Assembly: GCA_000697335.1 (NCBI GenBank)
Contig: JNEM01008721.1
Span: forward strand, 1 to 45,050
Source: Conidiobolus incongruus B7586
Lineage: Eukaryota; Entomophthoromycota; Entomophthoromycetes; Entomophthorales; Conidiobolaceae
Direction: 5' to 3'
Length of the DNA: 45,050 bases
In this document: piece after piece, positions 11,069-22,277 of the stretch
How the letters are laid out: each line of letters starts with the position of its first letter
Numbering within the stretch: position 1 is the first letter of the stretch
The notes under the pieces: generated by a model
Database searches by the model: none
What the model saw: only the letters and a program-made list of their open reading frames with translations
What the model was told of the DNA's origin: nothing
Made by a program: the position numbers and the translations under genes

Positions 11069-11923
11069 ATGTTGAATAATCAAAAAATTGGTAAAGCTAT
11101 GACAATTGCTGGGTCGGATTGTGGAGGAGGAGCCGGGGTTCAAGCAGATTTAAAGACGTTCACAAGTTTGAAAGTTTATGGAACTTCGGTGATTACCGCA
11201 CTGACTGCCCAAAATACTTTAGGAGTTCAGACGATTTTTCCAGTGTCTACGGAGTTCATCAACAGCCAGTTCGATTCCATTATGACTGATATTGGGACCG
11301 ATACAGCTAAGACTGGAATGTTGAGTAGTATTGAAGTGATCAACCATGTGGTTGAAAAAGTCAAACAGTATAAGATCACCAAATTAGTGGTGGATCCCGT
11401 TATGGTAGCTACGACGGGGTCCAAACTCCTGAATGACGATGCTATCAACACTCTGATCGATAAAATTCTTCCATTAGCTTATGTGCTCACACCGAATTTA
11501 CCCGAAGCTCAAATCTTATCAGGAATGAGTATTGAAAGTTTGGAAGATGTGAAAATTGCGGCTAAAAAATTGTATAAAATTACTAATAACTATGTATTGA
11601 TTAAGAGTGGTCACGCTCCCTACGACGACAATGAGCAGCGTATCCATGGTGATATTTACACTCAGGGCAAGTGGACCATTGACGTGGGTTATAATGGCGA
11701 AAAATTCGATTTTTTTAAGAATCCTTTTATTCCTTCCATTCATACTCATGGTTCAGGTTGTACACTATCTGCTGCAATTGCTGCTTTCTTAGCGCGTGGA
11801 GATGATGTCAGTACAGCGGTTGGTAAAGCGATCAAATATGTAAATAGTGCTATTAAACTTGGCTTCTCCGTAGGTAATGGGAATGGTCCTTTGAATCATT
11901 TCCATGATGAAATTGAATTTTAA
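11069..11923 (+). CDS. thiD: Hydroxymethylpyrimidine (phosphate) kinase, ThiD type
   Basis: It phosphorylates HMP and HMP-phosphate to HMP-diphosphate, the pyrimidine half of thiamine. The single exon encodes 284 residues of the ribokinase fold. Visible motifs are an N-terminal AGSDCGGGAGVQADLKTF, then VVDPVMVATTGSKLL, TPNLPEAQIL, and the anion-hole/catalytic HTHGSGCTLSAAIAAFLARG near residue 230. Yeast Thi20/Thi21 fuse this kinase to a C-terminal TenA thiaminase domain. Here the protein ends right after the kinase, so it is a stand-alone ThiD. Codon use and GC match the neighbours. Pyridoxal kinase belongs to the same superfamily, but the GGGAGVQADLK and GSGCT signatures favour ThiD. Confidence 0.94.
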   Translation: MLNNQKIGKAMTIAGSDCGGGAGVQADLKTFTSLKVYGTSVITALTAQNTLGVQTIFPVSTEFINSQFDSIMTDIGTDTAKTGMLSSIEVINHVVEKVKQYKITKLVVDPVMVATTGSKLLNDDAINTLIDKILPLAYVLTPNLPEAQILSGMSIESLEDVKIAAKKLYKITNNYVLIKSGHAPYDDNEQRIHGDIYTQGKWTIDVGYNGEKFDFFKNPFIPSIHTHGSGCTLSAAIAAFLARGDDVSTAVGKAIKYVNSAIKLGFSVGNGNGPLNHFHDEIEF

Positions 11924-12312
11924 TTTATTAATCATAAAGTTATCATATCATTTATGTATTTATCTTATCTATATTTACATAATAAATATACTATAATCAA
12001 TTCTTAACTGATATATTGGTTCACAAATTTACTAATATTTTTATTATTAAATGATATTTCAAACTAACTATACAACAAATTAGATATATCTTAATCATAT
12101 ATAAACTATTCTCATTATTTTGAGTAGACTATTTAATTTTAATAAATATATATATAGAAAAAGTAACTAACCATTTAATGAATTCATTAAAATTAATAGA
12201 ATCAATTTATTTAGTCACCATAATTAATTTCATTTACATAAACACTTCAAGATGATGGGATTAGTTAATCAAATTCTACTACCTTAAATTGGATTAATAA
12301 TCATATCTAAAC
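11924..12312. other. AT-rich spacer
   Basis: This holds the 3' flank of thiD and the start of the helicase promoter region. A TGATGGGATT at about 12253 resembles the promoter motif in reverse orientation. Nothing else is seen. Confidence 0.5.
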
Positions 12313-12322
12313 AATCCCATAA
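12313..12322 (+). promoter_or_regulatory. AATCCCATAA promoter element of the ZGRF1-like gene
   Basis: An exact 10-mer 94 bases upstream of the ATG, in gene orientation. Confidence 0.65.
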
Positions 12323-12415
12323 ATTACCAATCTTAAACACACGATTATAACAACAATTTCCCTCTTAAAACTAGCCATTAATTCATTCCAAATTTTATAT
12401 TGAAACAATAGAATA

Positions 12416-15400
12416 ATGAGTTCAAAACCAACATCAGATAACAATGAAGAGTTACCAACAATTTGGAAATTCACTGTATTGTATACGAAACAATTGAATA
12501 AGAAGTCAAAGGTGTGGCAGGATGGTATAAACTATTCAAGATTTGAATTAGGAATTATCATTCATTTAATATTTTAGGTTTTTTGGTATTTTCTAAAAAT
12601 TCTAAAAAGGTAAACCAATAAACATAGTGCTTTATATATTATCTATAAACGTTATTATTAGTTAACTCTATTATCTCAAGAGGGCAATACCCTAACTTGG
12701 TAATTTTGAAAATTCTCAAACACCATTAAACATTATGATTAATAACATCGTATAGTAAAATATTACCAAGTATAGATCAAGCCAAAAAGATTAAGATTGG
12801 TGACGAAGTGAAAATTGGTGGATTTTTGATTACTATTGAATCAATTTTTAATAATGTGGATAATGCGACCACTACTGCTGTATCGGATAATGGTAATGAG
12901 AATGAAATGGTACAGAGCGAGTCTAATACTACTATATCCAATAATGTAAATATACCATTCCTATTAAATAGTTTTATTACTAATCTAATAATCCGATTAG
13001 ACTACTACCTCCAAAGTTATCATACACGATCTCAAAAGAAAATCTGATTTCAACAAGCCTTTTGTCTCGCCGATGCTACACAATACCAAAAATATTCGAC
13101 TAACATCTAATACTACAACATTAACGAAGTCGACATTACATAGTCTACACAATTCCAAACCCAAAGTGGAGGGCTTCGTATTTTCTACGAATGTGAGTTA
13201 TTCTCCATTATCCAACCCTAATGATATCAGAAATGAAATGGGTCACAGTGTAAACTTAAATATGATATAGCATTATATTGATTACTTAATTATATTTCTA
13301 GCCTTCGGCTTCTGACTATTTCGAATACTTGGCTAAATTGAGCGTTGACCAACTCCAAGTAACCTTATGCAGTCCAAAATAATACCAATATTGTAACCAT
13401 TTTTTCAATAGATTGTCATTGCTGAATATCGCAATCTACTAACATCTACAATTCGAGAGATTCAATCCAGCGAAACTACGAGATACTCATTTAAAGAAGA
13501 CATTCACCACTCTAATTTCATATGTTATCAGCCTAATAATTTTACGTAATTATTATTATTTATACCATTCATCATTTACTTACATACCAATTGTTAGTTT
13601 ATTTTGTGAAAGTTACAGCTTTTTAACCAACTTTAACTACATAGCCAACTTTAAAGAATTGGGCATTGATATGGAAGATAGTGAGACCATGACGAATGAT
13701 ACCAGTCATGATCCAAGTCTAATCTCCAAGTACCTGTTCTCGAATTTGTCTCCCCCTACAATTCAATTATCATTAAAATCTTACGTACCTAAAAATTTGT
13801 AAGTTGCTATTGGTATATTATTTCAATTAAATTATTAATTTTTTCAATTAGATTTATGAAAGGTTTATCTATATTTGCATAATATCAAATATTAAATTCT
13901 AATAATTTTTATTAGATGATTTATGGATCCTTACAAAGTCCCTCAAATTCGATTATAATACTACAGTTTTAATGAGATCTACACATCATGGAGCTCCCAG
14001 TAAAAAGATTGAGGTAGTTTCTAAATTTATTTAAAATAATTGCATATTGATATATTAAATAGTTGATACCCTTGGGTCTTAAGGACCAAGTCAAATTCAA
14101 AGAATTGAGGGATGATATTAGTGAGAGTGGAACTGGCTTTTTATTCAAAGGATGTAATATTTCCACAGAAATTTCTCTAATTAGTAATTATATAATTTAT
14201 TTTATTTGAATGAGATATTGATTATATCGTTAGGTAATTTAATTCCTATGGATATTGGATATAATCAATTTCACGCTCTTTTGGATACTCCGTTGATGAA
14301 ATTTATTGCTGATCCTTTTAATCCAACTGAGGAAGACACTAATTTAAATGATGAAGATATAAGAACGGAAGACCCAAATGATTTATCTTTAACCGATTTC
14401 AATATTCAGAAAAATGAAATTTCTGAAACTCTGATCAATCAATACTCAATGGTTTATAGTGAAAACTATAGTTTAAATTTGGACCAGGGTCAAGTTCTAA
14501 CAGAATTTCTACGCCTGACATTCCTACCGACAAAATCGCAAACTAAAGCGCCCGTTCAACTTGTCCACGGGGTATACGGCTCCGGAAAAAGTTTATTAAT
14601 ATCAATTATGATAATAGCAGCTATTGAAATCTCCCAAAACCATAATGTCCCCGTGAAAATCTTACTCGCATGTATGACGAACGTCGCGGTGGATAACATT
14701 CTCCTCAAGTTGAAGGATTTGGGCTTTGAGAATTTTGTACGTGTAGGTAGTTTAAAAAGAATTAACAAAAATGTATTACCATTCGCTGCCCAAAACAAGA
14801 AGAGACAGCGAGAAGATATTGAAGAAATCAAGGCGATGATTGACGAGCTGGATGCCAACGACAATCCCGAAGATGACGACCAAAGGGCCGTGCTGGAAGA
14901 AACTTTGACGCGGTTCCAAAAGGGTCTCAACCAGGGACTTGTGCAGAGGTGTCCCATCGTCGGTGCCACATGCTTGGCTACTTCTCTGACTAGTATGGAC
15001 GATGTTGTATTTGACGTAGTTATTCAGGATGAATGCTCTCAACTTACAGAGCCACTCTCCCTCTTGAGTCTCATTCGATTTTCTCCCAAGAGTTTGGTAT
15101 TGGTAGGGGATCCCAACCAAGTAATATATACATAACATGCACAAAATTCACTCTCTAACATTGTTTCTTTAGTTGCCTCCAACAGTCAACAATTCCAACC
15201 AATATCAATGGATATCCAGTCGTCTCAAAATCACATTATTTGACAGATTTTATCAAGTAATTTTAATATGATATTTTTATTTAACTTTACTTATTCATTT
15301 TATTAGGTTGGTATTAAGGTAATTTAAATTCTATTTAAAAAATGAATGTTTTATTAAGTGATGTAATTAGCCTAAAATGTTAAGGACACAATATAGAGTA

Positions 15401-16754
15401 AGTTAAACATCTTAAATATTATTAACAGTATTTAATAACCTATTCTTAAGTGTCATCCCAAAATCAGTTATTTAAGCAATTCACTTTTTTACAAAAACAT
15501 GCTAATGGATGGTATTTCGGAATATGAAAGATTGCCAATTCATCCTAACTTACCCAATTTGGCATTCGTGAACGTCGAAGGCAAAGTGAGTTTGATTTTA
15601 TTCAATTAAAGTATATATAGTATTAAGATCATTGTTAGGAAATTTCATATAAAACGAAATCATCAAGCTTCCACAATGAGAAAGAAATTCAAATTATTGG
15701 GGATTTGGTTAATGAATTAAATGCGATTGGTGTACAGTCGGATAATATTGGTATTATTTCACTATGTAAAGGATTACCATTTTATTTCTATGGTATTGGG
15801 TATTGGGTATTGATTTTGTTTTAGATAAAGATCAAGTTGAAAAATTGAGTAGTTTGATGAATGTTAAACAAGTTTCCAATAGTATAAATAATAATGGCGG
15901 TAGTAGTAATAGTAGTATTCAGGTAAATTTAGAGTTTTTATGATACATATCTTCAATTAGTAACCATATTTTCAATCAATTGATAGATTAGTACGGTAGA
16001 CGCTTTTCAAGTAATTTTTTATCTCAATATTCAATAATCATCTCAATCATTCATATATTTTAGGGAGCTGAAAAAGAAATTATTATCTTATCTTGCGTCA
16101 GAACTTATAATACCAATTTCTTAAGTAATTCTAATCGAATTAATGTAGCGATTACGAGAGCTAAAAAGTATATACTATATTTTATTTATCTGATATATTT
16201 AATATCAATGTCATTTTTTATAGACATCTATTTATTATCGGAAATGGCGAAAATTTGAAAAAGATTCCCTTGTGGAAAAATTTAATCTCAAAATTGCCGA
16301 CAGGTAACCTATCCATTCTCACAATACAATTAGATTAATCAATATTGTAGATAATGGCTACTTCAAAGATTCCGATGAATTCATCAATCTCTTTGCCAAT
16401 ATTCCAAAAGTATTACCTCGGCCCGATCCCAAACCTAAACCCATTGTGAAGAATGTGTCATTTGCAAAAAAGTTAGATTTCGTTACTTACGAACCAGAGC
16501 CGAAATCCTTGACGACCAAGTGGGACGAGTTTATAGATGAAGAGGACAATGAATTACAACAATTGGATGAATTGCCACAAGGTGAGAATTACCAAAGTGA
16601 AGATGATCTAGAGCCTGAAATGTTGGATGAGGATAGTGTTCATAGCGAACACTCTTTACAGAATGAAACTGTTATCCTTAAAGAATCCGTCAACCTCAAA
16701 GAAAATGATCAAGATTTAGATATGCAAATTGACGAATTATTTGGCCTTTTATAA
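12416..16754 (+). CDS. ZGRF1: ZGRF1-like superfamily 1B DNA helicase (22 exons)
   Basis: Human ZGRF1 is a 5'-3' DNA helicase of homologous recombination and crosslink repair. Exons: 12416-12524, 12578-12609, 12662-12699, 12756-12945, 13001-13249, 13302-13358, 13412-13545, 13598-13798, 13852-13862, 13916-14013, 14063-14183, 14234-15120, 15173-15256, 15307-15318, 15371-15397, 15451-15585, 15639-15765, 15825-15922, 15987-16010, 16064-16167, 16224-16303, 16351-16754. All phases agree, giving 1073 residues. The N-terminus is a DUF2439 domain (FTVLYTKQ, KVWQDG), shared with yeast Mte1 and fission yeast Dbl2. The middle has KDDLWIL. The C-terminal helicase shows GVYGSGKS (about 525), DECSQLTEP (about 680), GDPNQLPPT, LRTQYRCHP, STVDAFQGAEKE and NVAITRAKKH. 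I see no Cys-rich GRF zinc finger. The tail is acidic. Confidence 0.9.
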
Positions 16755-16870
16755 TCCATAACATTAGCATTTAATATACATATACATATTCAAACAAATT
16801 CATTTATAAATAAAGTTTTTATTTAATAAAAATAATAATTTATAATTTCATTATGATTAATCAGTATAAT

Positions 16871-18082
16871 CTATAAGACATGAGGAGTGGGTTCTAAGGA
16901 AGCAGGTTGGTAACTGGATTCGGAGGTTTGGGCGTCAGATGGGAATTCGTAATCGATTCTCTTTTTGCTGAAGTATTCGACTAGGTAGTTTTTACAAGCC
17001 TAAAACAATTCAATTAATTCATGTTTGGATATTGCTAGAATGGGTTAAATTACTCTATATTCGGCCATCTTTAAGGAACTACCATAACCTAAGCAATAAA
17101 AATGAATACCATAAATTTTATAAATATATTTAATTAAAATACCTTCACTAAGTTTTTCAGTACCAGTAAAGACACCTACGATAAATACTGGACGATTTGA
17201 AAGACGACCACTTTCTTTCAACAATCTAACAAATTACTAATTAGCCACATTACATAATTAAATAAAATAATAAATTACCTAGTGACAGGAGTAGGTTTAC
17301 CCTGCTTCTGGATCATTTGGGATAATATAACTTTGGGAAGTTCAAAATGTAAAATATCTTCCAATTTAATATTTCTGGGAGTTATGTAATTATGAATAAA
17401 GTCACGGGCGGCGATAGGTCCCTATTTAAAGTATTAATCAATAAACTGAAGAATATAATTTGTTAATGGTTACTTCTTGTTGATAAATAGCTCCAATAAT
17501 ACTCAAAAACGATTTAGCAGCTTTAAATTTTAAATCTTTAGGATCCTAAAATAACACATTAATAAACACACATATAAATCATCAAATCCAAATAAAAAAT
17601 TACTTGAACTTTATCGGTCAATAATTTATCCAAACCGAAACTTCTAACTAATTGGGAAGTAGGTAACAAGTCGAAATTAATCTCATAAATTTTTTCTAAA
17701 AATTTCCTATCCAATCTAGGATACTCTAACATTAATTTCTCGTAAATAAAAAATTGTAATGTTGATAAACCTAAACCATTATATTATTAATATATTCTAA
17801 ATTTATATTAATTAATAAATATAAGTTACCCAATTGACGTAATTGACCATTTTTAACAGTATCGATATTATCCCCACGTTCTAAAATATTATAAATGGTC
17901 GCTGGGTTTAAATTATTTAATTTTAAACGAGCAATAAAGGCAGAAACATCGGCGTGAACTGGAATTTGAATGGTTTCGGTTTGAGCTTGAATACTTCCAG
18001 TTGTGGAGATTAATCTAGTATAATTTTGGGGTCTAAATGAAGTTGATCGGAGGGATTTGGTGAAGTGGCGTAATAAACTCAT
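16871..18082 (-). CDS. MRPL3: Mitochondrial large-subunit ribosomal protein mL44 (7 exons)
   Basis: mL44 is a structural protein of the mitoribosomal large subunit, built from an inactive RNase III fold plus a double-stranded-RNA-binding domain. Exons 17830-18082, 17604-17770, 17474-17545, 17279-17421, 17143-17225, 17054-17088 and 16871-16999 give 293 residues. The N-terminus (MSLLRHFTKSLRST...) is Arg/Ser/Thr-rich, without acidic residues, and fits a mitochondrial presequence. The C-terminal domain has RLLKESGRLSNRPVFIVGVF and SEGYGSSLKMAEYRA, the mL44 signature; human MRPL44 carries a closely similar GSSLKMAEYRA. It is tail-to-tail with the helicase gene, with 116 bases between. An AATCCCATAA element lies 143 bases upstream. 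Introns are 52-59 nt. Confidence 0.88.
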
Positions 18083-18224
18083 AATCTATATTAATTAGAT
18101 ATTTGATGAAGTGACAGTTTATAATGAATTTGTTATTATTTAAATTATTATTTTTTGTTAACTGCTGAGTTTTAAGTCAATTTTAAGTTTTTAGAACTTA
18201 TATTTGATAATTGAAATTATGAAC

Positions 18225-18234
18225 TTATGGGATT
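18225..18234 (-). promoter_or_regulatory. AATCCCATAA promoter element of mL44
   Basis: An exact 10-mer 143 bases upstream of the mL44 ATG. It lies between that ATG and the stop of DNMT2 at 18363. Confidence 0.6.
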
Positions 18235-18362
18235 AAAATAATTTGAACCAATTTCTCAAAACATTTCAATCAAAATTAATTTCAAATTTGGAATAAATTC
18301 AATATAGTAAATTCTATATCTGTATTGATCAAATTTATTAAATAACTTCTAAACAATTCCAA

Positions 18363-19884
18363 TTATGATTCGTCTTGCCAAAACCAATTCATCAATTTGG
18401 TAACCAAACTAACATTTAAACTATTGCCCAATAGTTTATAACGCTGGGCAATTGTAATATCTTTTGGGAATTCCAAATGATATTTAGAGTTTTTGGGGAT
18501 CCAGTCAATTTGGTCGTTCATTTGTTTGAGTGGGAATCCCATTAAAAGTGACACTTCTCTAGGCGTCATGAATCGTAATTTGAGGGGTATTAAAGTCGAT
18601 GGTTTGGTAAAATCGATTGGATTCTAATGGATTGAAATTAATAAATTTTAGAAGTATATGATAAAATTTAAAAATTACCTCGGATGTAGCAGTTGCAATT
18701 AAAGATCCACTACCGAATATATGGTGACTTCCATATGCCTGAATATTAATCAATCAATTAATAAAATAAAATGACTTAAAATCAAATGAATTACCTTGGT
18801 AAAGCAAGAAGATCTACACAGATCCTCATCAACAATATCTAAACCAAAATGAATATAATATCCAAATACAATAATAATTCAATTACCAAATCTAAAATTA
18901 TGACTTTTCAATATCCACTTGTCAGGTACCAAATACTTTTCAAAGTCTTGCTTCTCATCCTCCAGCACGGTGCTCAAAGGTGTATTACAGGTATTTTCAT
19001 CAGTACTAGAATCTGTAACACTTTCAGGCCATTGTTTGATTAAAATATTTTCAAACTGACTCAATCTGGGGGTAAAGGGTAACAACTTGGCCATTAAAAA
19101 ATATCTTGGACGTTCGTTAGGGATGTTGATTTGAATGGGACTCAATAAAAATTCCAAATAATTGTAATTTAGTTGTTTTAATTGCTCTATTAATAGGTTT
19201 CTAGATTGTGATATCTATTAATCAATATACTGATGAGTTGTATAGTTAATTAAAATAGACATTATTCATTACTTCAAAATTAACTACATTTTCAACCATG
19301 ATAAATTCCGGCAACTTTTTTAACTTGGGTAAGATTTTAATCAGATTTAATAGTGCTGCAGTTCTGGGATCTTCGTGATCTAATTGTTTTCCTAAATTAT
19401 TATCAATGAATATTATTTTCAATAACTATTTTATATAATTGAAAATTTACCTCCTCTAGTATATGGCTAATAAATATAAAATACAAGTTAGTAGTGAAAT
19501 AGTGCTATATTTTGAATGAATTACTTGACATGGTGGACTCATTAACCAACAATTACAATTCAATCTATCCAACTCCTTTTCATCCAATACATTGATCACT
19601 CTCTATAATAATTCACATATAGATTAAATTATTAATTATAATCATATACAATTTATAATATTACATTATTAGGTTTTAATTTAAAACAATATTCGTAAAC
19701 TTTATTGGCGATTTGATTGGTATCGTAACTAGCTACTATTTCACCTTTTAATTGGGAGTTGGTAAATGAAAAATGCTATTGATTGAGTTAATAAGTGAAT
19801 ATTTTAAATAATAGGGTGGTTTACATAGCCTCCAATCCCACTAAAGAATTCTATACATCTTAAATATGGTAATTTTGGTTCCAT
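18363..19884 (-). CDS. DNMT2: Dnmt2-type tRNA (cytosine-38-C5) methyltransferase (9 exons)
   Basis: Dnmt2 (TRDMT1, fission yeast Pmt1) methylates C38 of tRNA-Asp using S-adenosylmethionine. Exons 19825-19884, 19665-19775, 19525-19602, 19451-19466, 19273-19391, 18887-19214, 18795-18838, 18679-18738 and 18363-18623 give 358 residues, normal for the family. Motif I is EFFSGIGGY. The catalytic SPPCQ has its Cys at about residue 82. ENV is at about 122-124. The Dnmt2-specific CFT motif (SSCFTKAYG) is near 250, followed by LRFMTPREVSLLMGFP and the terminal LLGNSLNV. The loop after PCQ reads PYTRGGKQ where most Dnmt2 proteins have PFTR followed by a different stretch. A 16-nt exon encodes exactly this loop. 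An AATCCCATAA element lies 90 bases upstream. Confidence 0.93.
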
Positions 19885-19973
19885 TATTTGGTATTTTTTG
19901 ATATCTTTATGCAACCAATTATTTTTCTTCCAAAGAGAGTGAGTTTATAATACAATTAAATTTGGTAATATAA

Positions 19974-19983
19974 TTATGGGATT
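19974..19983 (-). promoter_or_regulatory. AATCCCATAA promoter element of DNMT2
   Basis: An exact 10-mer 90 bases upstream of the ATG, in the same GATAAAATCCCATAA context as at PUS4. Confidence 0.65.
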
Positions 19984-20640
19984 TTATCAAATTTACAATG
20001 TCCTAATTCCTTTAATTTTAATCATGAGTGTGATATTAAATAATTGTTATAAAGTTTTTATATCTAAAAAGTGATATACTTTAATTGATTATTAATATAT
20101 GTTAATTTTTAACTCTCTCATTGTATTCAATTAGTTTCAGTTTCCTATTTATGAATAATTATTAAAATATAGATAATCAATCACAAAGATTATTCATTTC
20201 CACTAAATATTAAATACACGATATACAATCTATATTCTATTTGATTTTCTTGAACTTTAATAATTTTATAAATTTGAATTTGACATTTTTCAAATATTTC
20301 ATCATCAACAATGAATTAATAACCTATCCAATATACAAATAGTTAAACTTTATATATATAATATTCATAAAATTTAAATTACTTTTGAATTTAGCCGATA
20401 TATTACGATTAATTTTTTAAATTCTTTACAATTATTTGAAAATATATCAGATAATATTGTAATAATTTATGTCATATTGTTTTGAAGTTTTAAAGATGAA
20501 TGAGCAATTTCATGAAGTTATTACTTAATTTTAATTGCTTTGATTAGATTATAGAATTCAATACTCAAATTTCATAAATTATTATGTTAATAGATAATGA
20601 AATTGTTTAAAATTCTATTCTTTAGTATTTATATCATTAT

Positions 20641-20677
<37 letters not shown>

Positions 20678-20739
20678 CTTGGAAATAGTAAATATATAAA
20701 TATCGATTGATATAGGATAAGTATTTTTATAAAAAAAAT
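19984..20739. other. AT-rich intergenic sequence
   Basis: This lies between the divergent DNMT2 and membrane-protein genes. It contains the (AT)16 microsatellite at 20643-20674. I see no other gene. Confidence 0.55.
20643..20674. repeat. (AT)16 microsatellite
   Basis: A perfect AT dinucleotide tract of 32 bases, about 260 bases upstream of the membrane-protein start codon. Confidence 0.95.
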
Positions 20740-20853
20740 ATGCAAGTCAAGATAATAGGTGTATTTTTAGAGAATTTAAAATTAAAACAACAAGTTAATA
20801 ATCAACTCAAAATCGCTTCTAAATTTGGCACCGGTAAAATGGATAACAAATAA
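20740..20853 (+). other. Small ORF (37 codons), possible uORF
   Basis: An ATG-initiated frame encodes MQVKIIGVFLENLKLKQQ... and ends 81 bases before the membrane-protein start. It could be an upstream ORF in that gene's leader or chance. I found no splice pair joining it in frame to the downstream gene. Confidence 0.25.
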
Positions 20854-20934
20854 TCAAAAAAGAATGTGAGATCTTGATACCCTTATAAAAAGCTTACATG
20901 CTCCTGAATATTGGCTATTTTCTTTATTGTTTTG

Positions 20935-21690
20935 ATGAGTGCTGAAAGATCAAATACTTACGACAATTTATCTTATATTCCTTTAAAACCGTATGGTACT
21001 GTACCTGAAGATCGGGACGAGGCTATGAAAACTCAGTGTAAGTCTTTTGTTCAAAGTTTGACGCCGAGGATCATATTTCAAAGCATTATATTGGATGTGT
21101 TGCTCGAACCTATCTTGTATTTTAGTCTTGAGGATTCTTTAGGTGAAGCCGTAGCTTGCGGTATATCATCATTACCTGATGGGGTTTCCATTTTAATGTC
21201 AGCTTTGATGGATAAGAATTATGATATTGTGCAAATGGTTTCCATGGTAGTTATTTTTATTTCATCCATACTGACGCTGGTATTCCACAAAGCCAAATTA
21301 AGTCAAATTCCTGATAGTTTGATACCGGGAGTCATGGGTTTGAATTATTTGTTTTCTAAGAATATCGATCGTCCTTTATTTTTCTATGCAACGAGACCTT
21401 GGACGACGAAAAATTCTAAATTTTTTAATATTAAAATGTTGGATGACAGTTGGGATAAATTCTCACAGTTTGAAGTCAAAGAAAAGGTGGCAAAAGTATG
21501 GGGTGTAGTTTTAGTTATTCAGTCAGCGATCGTGTGCACGTTGATTTTTTATTTGAAATTGGATACTTTGATTATTGTAACTATTATTATCTCTATCTTA
21601 TTTGCTTTAATATTAAATTGCTGGGCTTTTATGTATGCTTGGAAATTGAAGTATTCAGAAACAGATATTCAAAGGTGGTTATTCGCATGA
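20935..21690 (+). CDS. Multi-pass membrane protein, VC0807-like (inferred)
   Basis: A single exon of 251 residues. I start at the ATG at 20935 (MSAERSNTYDN) because the frame further upstream has no ATG. A hydrophilic N-terminal tail of about 40 residues precedes hydrophobic segments near residues 45-65, 75-95, 105-125, 190-212 and 215-235. The tract following IILDVLLEPILY, with a central TM pair, a charged loop and RPLFFYATRPW, resembles the widespread but uncharacterised VC0807-type membrane family known in bacteria and fungi. That likeness is my inference from pattern. No enzymatic motif is visible and I do not assign a function. Codon use is like its neighbours, and there is no AATCCCATAA element upstream. 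Confidence 0.75.
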   Translation: MSAERSNTYDNLSYIPLKPYGTVPEDRDEAMKTQCKSFVQSLTPRIIFQSIILDVLLEPILYFSLEDSLGEAVACGISSLPDGVSILMSALMDKNYDIVQMVSMVVIFISSILTLVFHKAKLSQIPDSLIPGVMGLNYLFSKNIDRPLFFYATRPWTTKNSKFFNIKMLDDSWDKFSQFEVKEKVAKVWGVVLVIQSAIVCTLIFYLKLDTLIIVTIIISILFALILNCWAFMYAWKLKYSETDIQRWLFA

Positions 21691-22277
21691 ATATCTATAA
21701 TAAATTATTTTATATTTTGTATTTTGAGTATGTTTTTTAAACACGGTTATTTAGATAATAATTTTCGTAGAAGCTTTGGAATTTTTAAAATTTAATTAAA
21801 ATTCCTTTACACGTTGAGTAAAAGCTAAAAAATAATCAAAATATTATAGGTCAAATACTTTACAAAATGAATTTAATAACATGTGGTTGTTTCAAAAATG
21901 TTTGTGATGGAAATATAGTATTTCAAAGTATTGAATATTGAGGATGTAGGCTATCATGTCAATATTTCAAAATATTTTATTAATTTATTATTTATCTTCT
22001 TCAAATCAAGTTATTTGAGATAATTTTATTTGAAAATTCAAAGGTTGAATCAACTTAAAAGTTAATCAAAGGTACTAGAAAAATCAAGCTATAATCAAAT
22101 CAAATTAAAGTTTAATTATGATTCTAAATAGAATCAAAAGATATCAAACTGAAAATCGTTAGTGATACCAATGATTTTTGCATATCGTAGTATCTTGACT
22201 AAAGCATAACCAGGAAATTGTATATTTTAACAGTTAATTTAATATTGAGCAAAACGGTCGTAGTGGATTTATTTTAG
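21691..22277. other. AT-rich convergent spacer
   Basis: These are the 3' flanks of two convergent genes. I see no gene or motif. Confidence 0.6.

Noticed and set aside
14556-15144. Long minus-strand open frames opposite the helicase exon
   Set aside because: They are shadows of the helicase coding frame, with no family motifs and no promoter element.
15788-15815. Three tandem GGTATTG copies in a helicase intron
   Set aside because: Only three copies of a 7-mer; likely slippage without further meaning.
16871-18082. Assigning the organism to Neocallimastigomycota because of extreme AT richness
   Set aside because: Those fungi have hydrogenosomes without mitochondrial ribosomes, whereas this window has an mL44 gene with an apparent presequence.
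20911-20934. Start of the membrane protein at 20911
   Set aside because: That position is TTG, not ATG; the first in-frame ATG is 20935.
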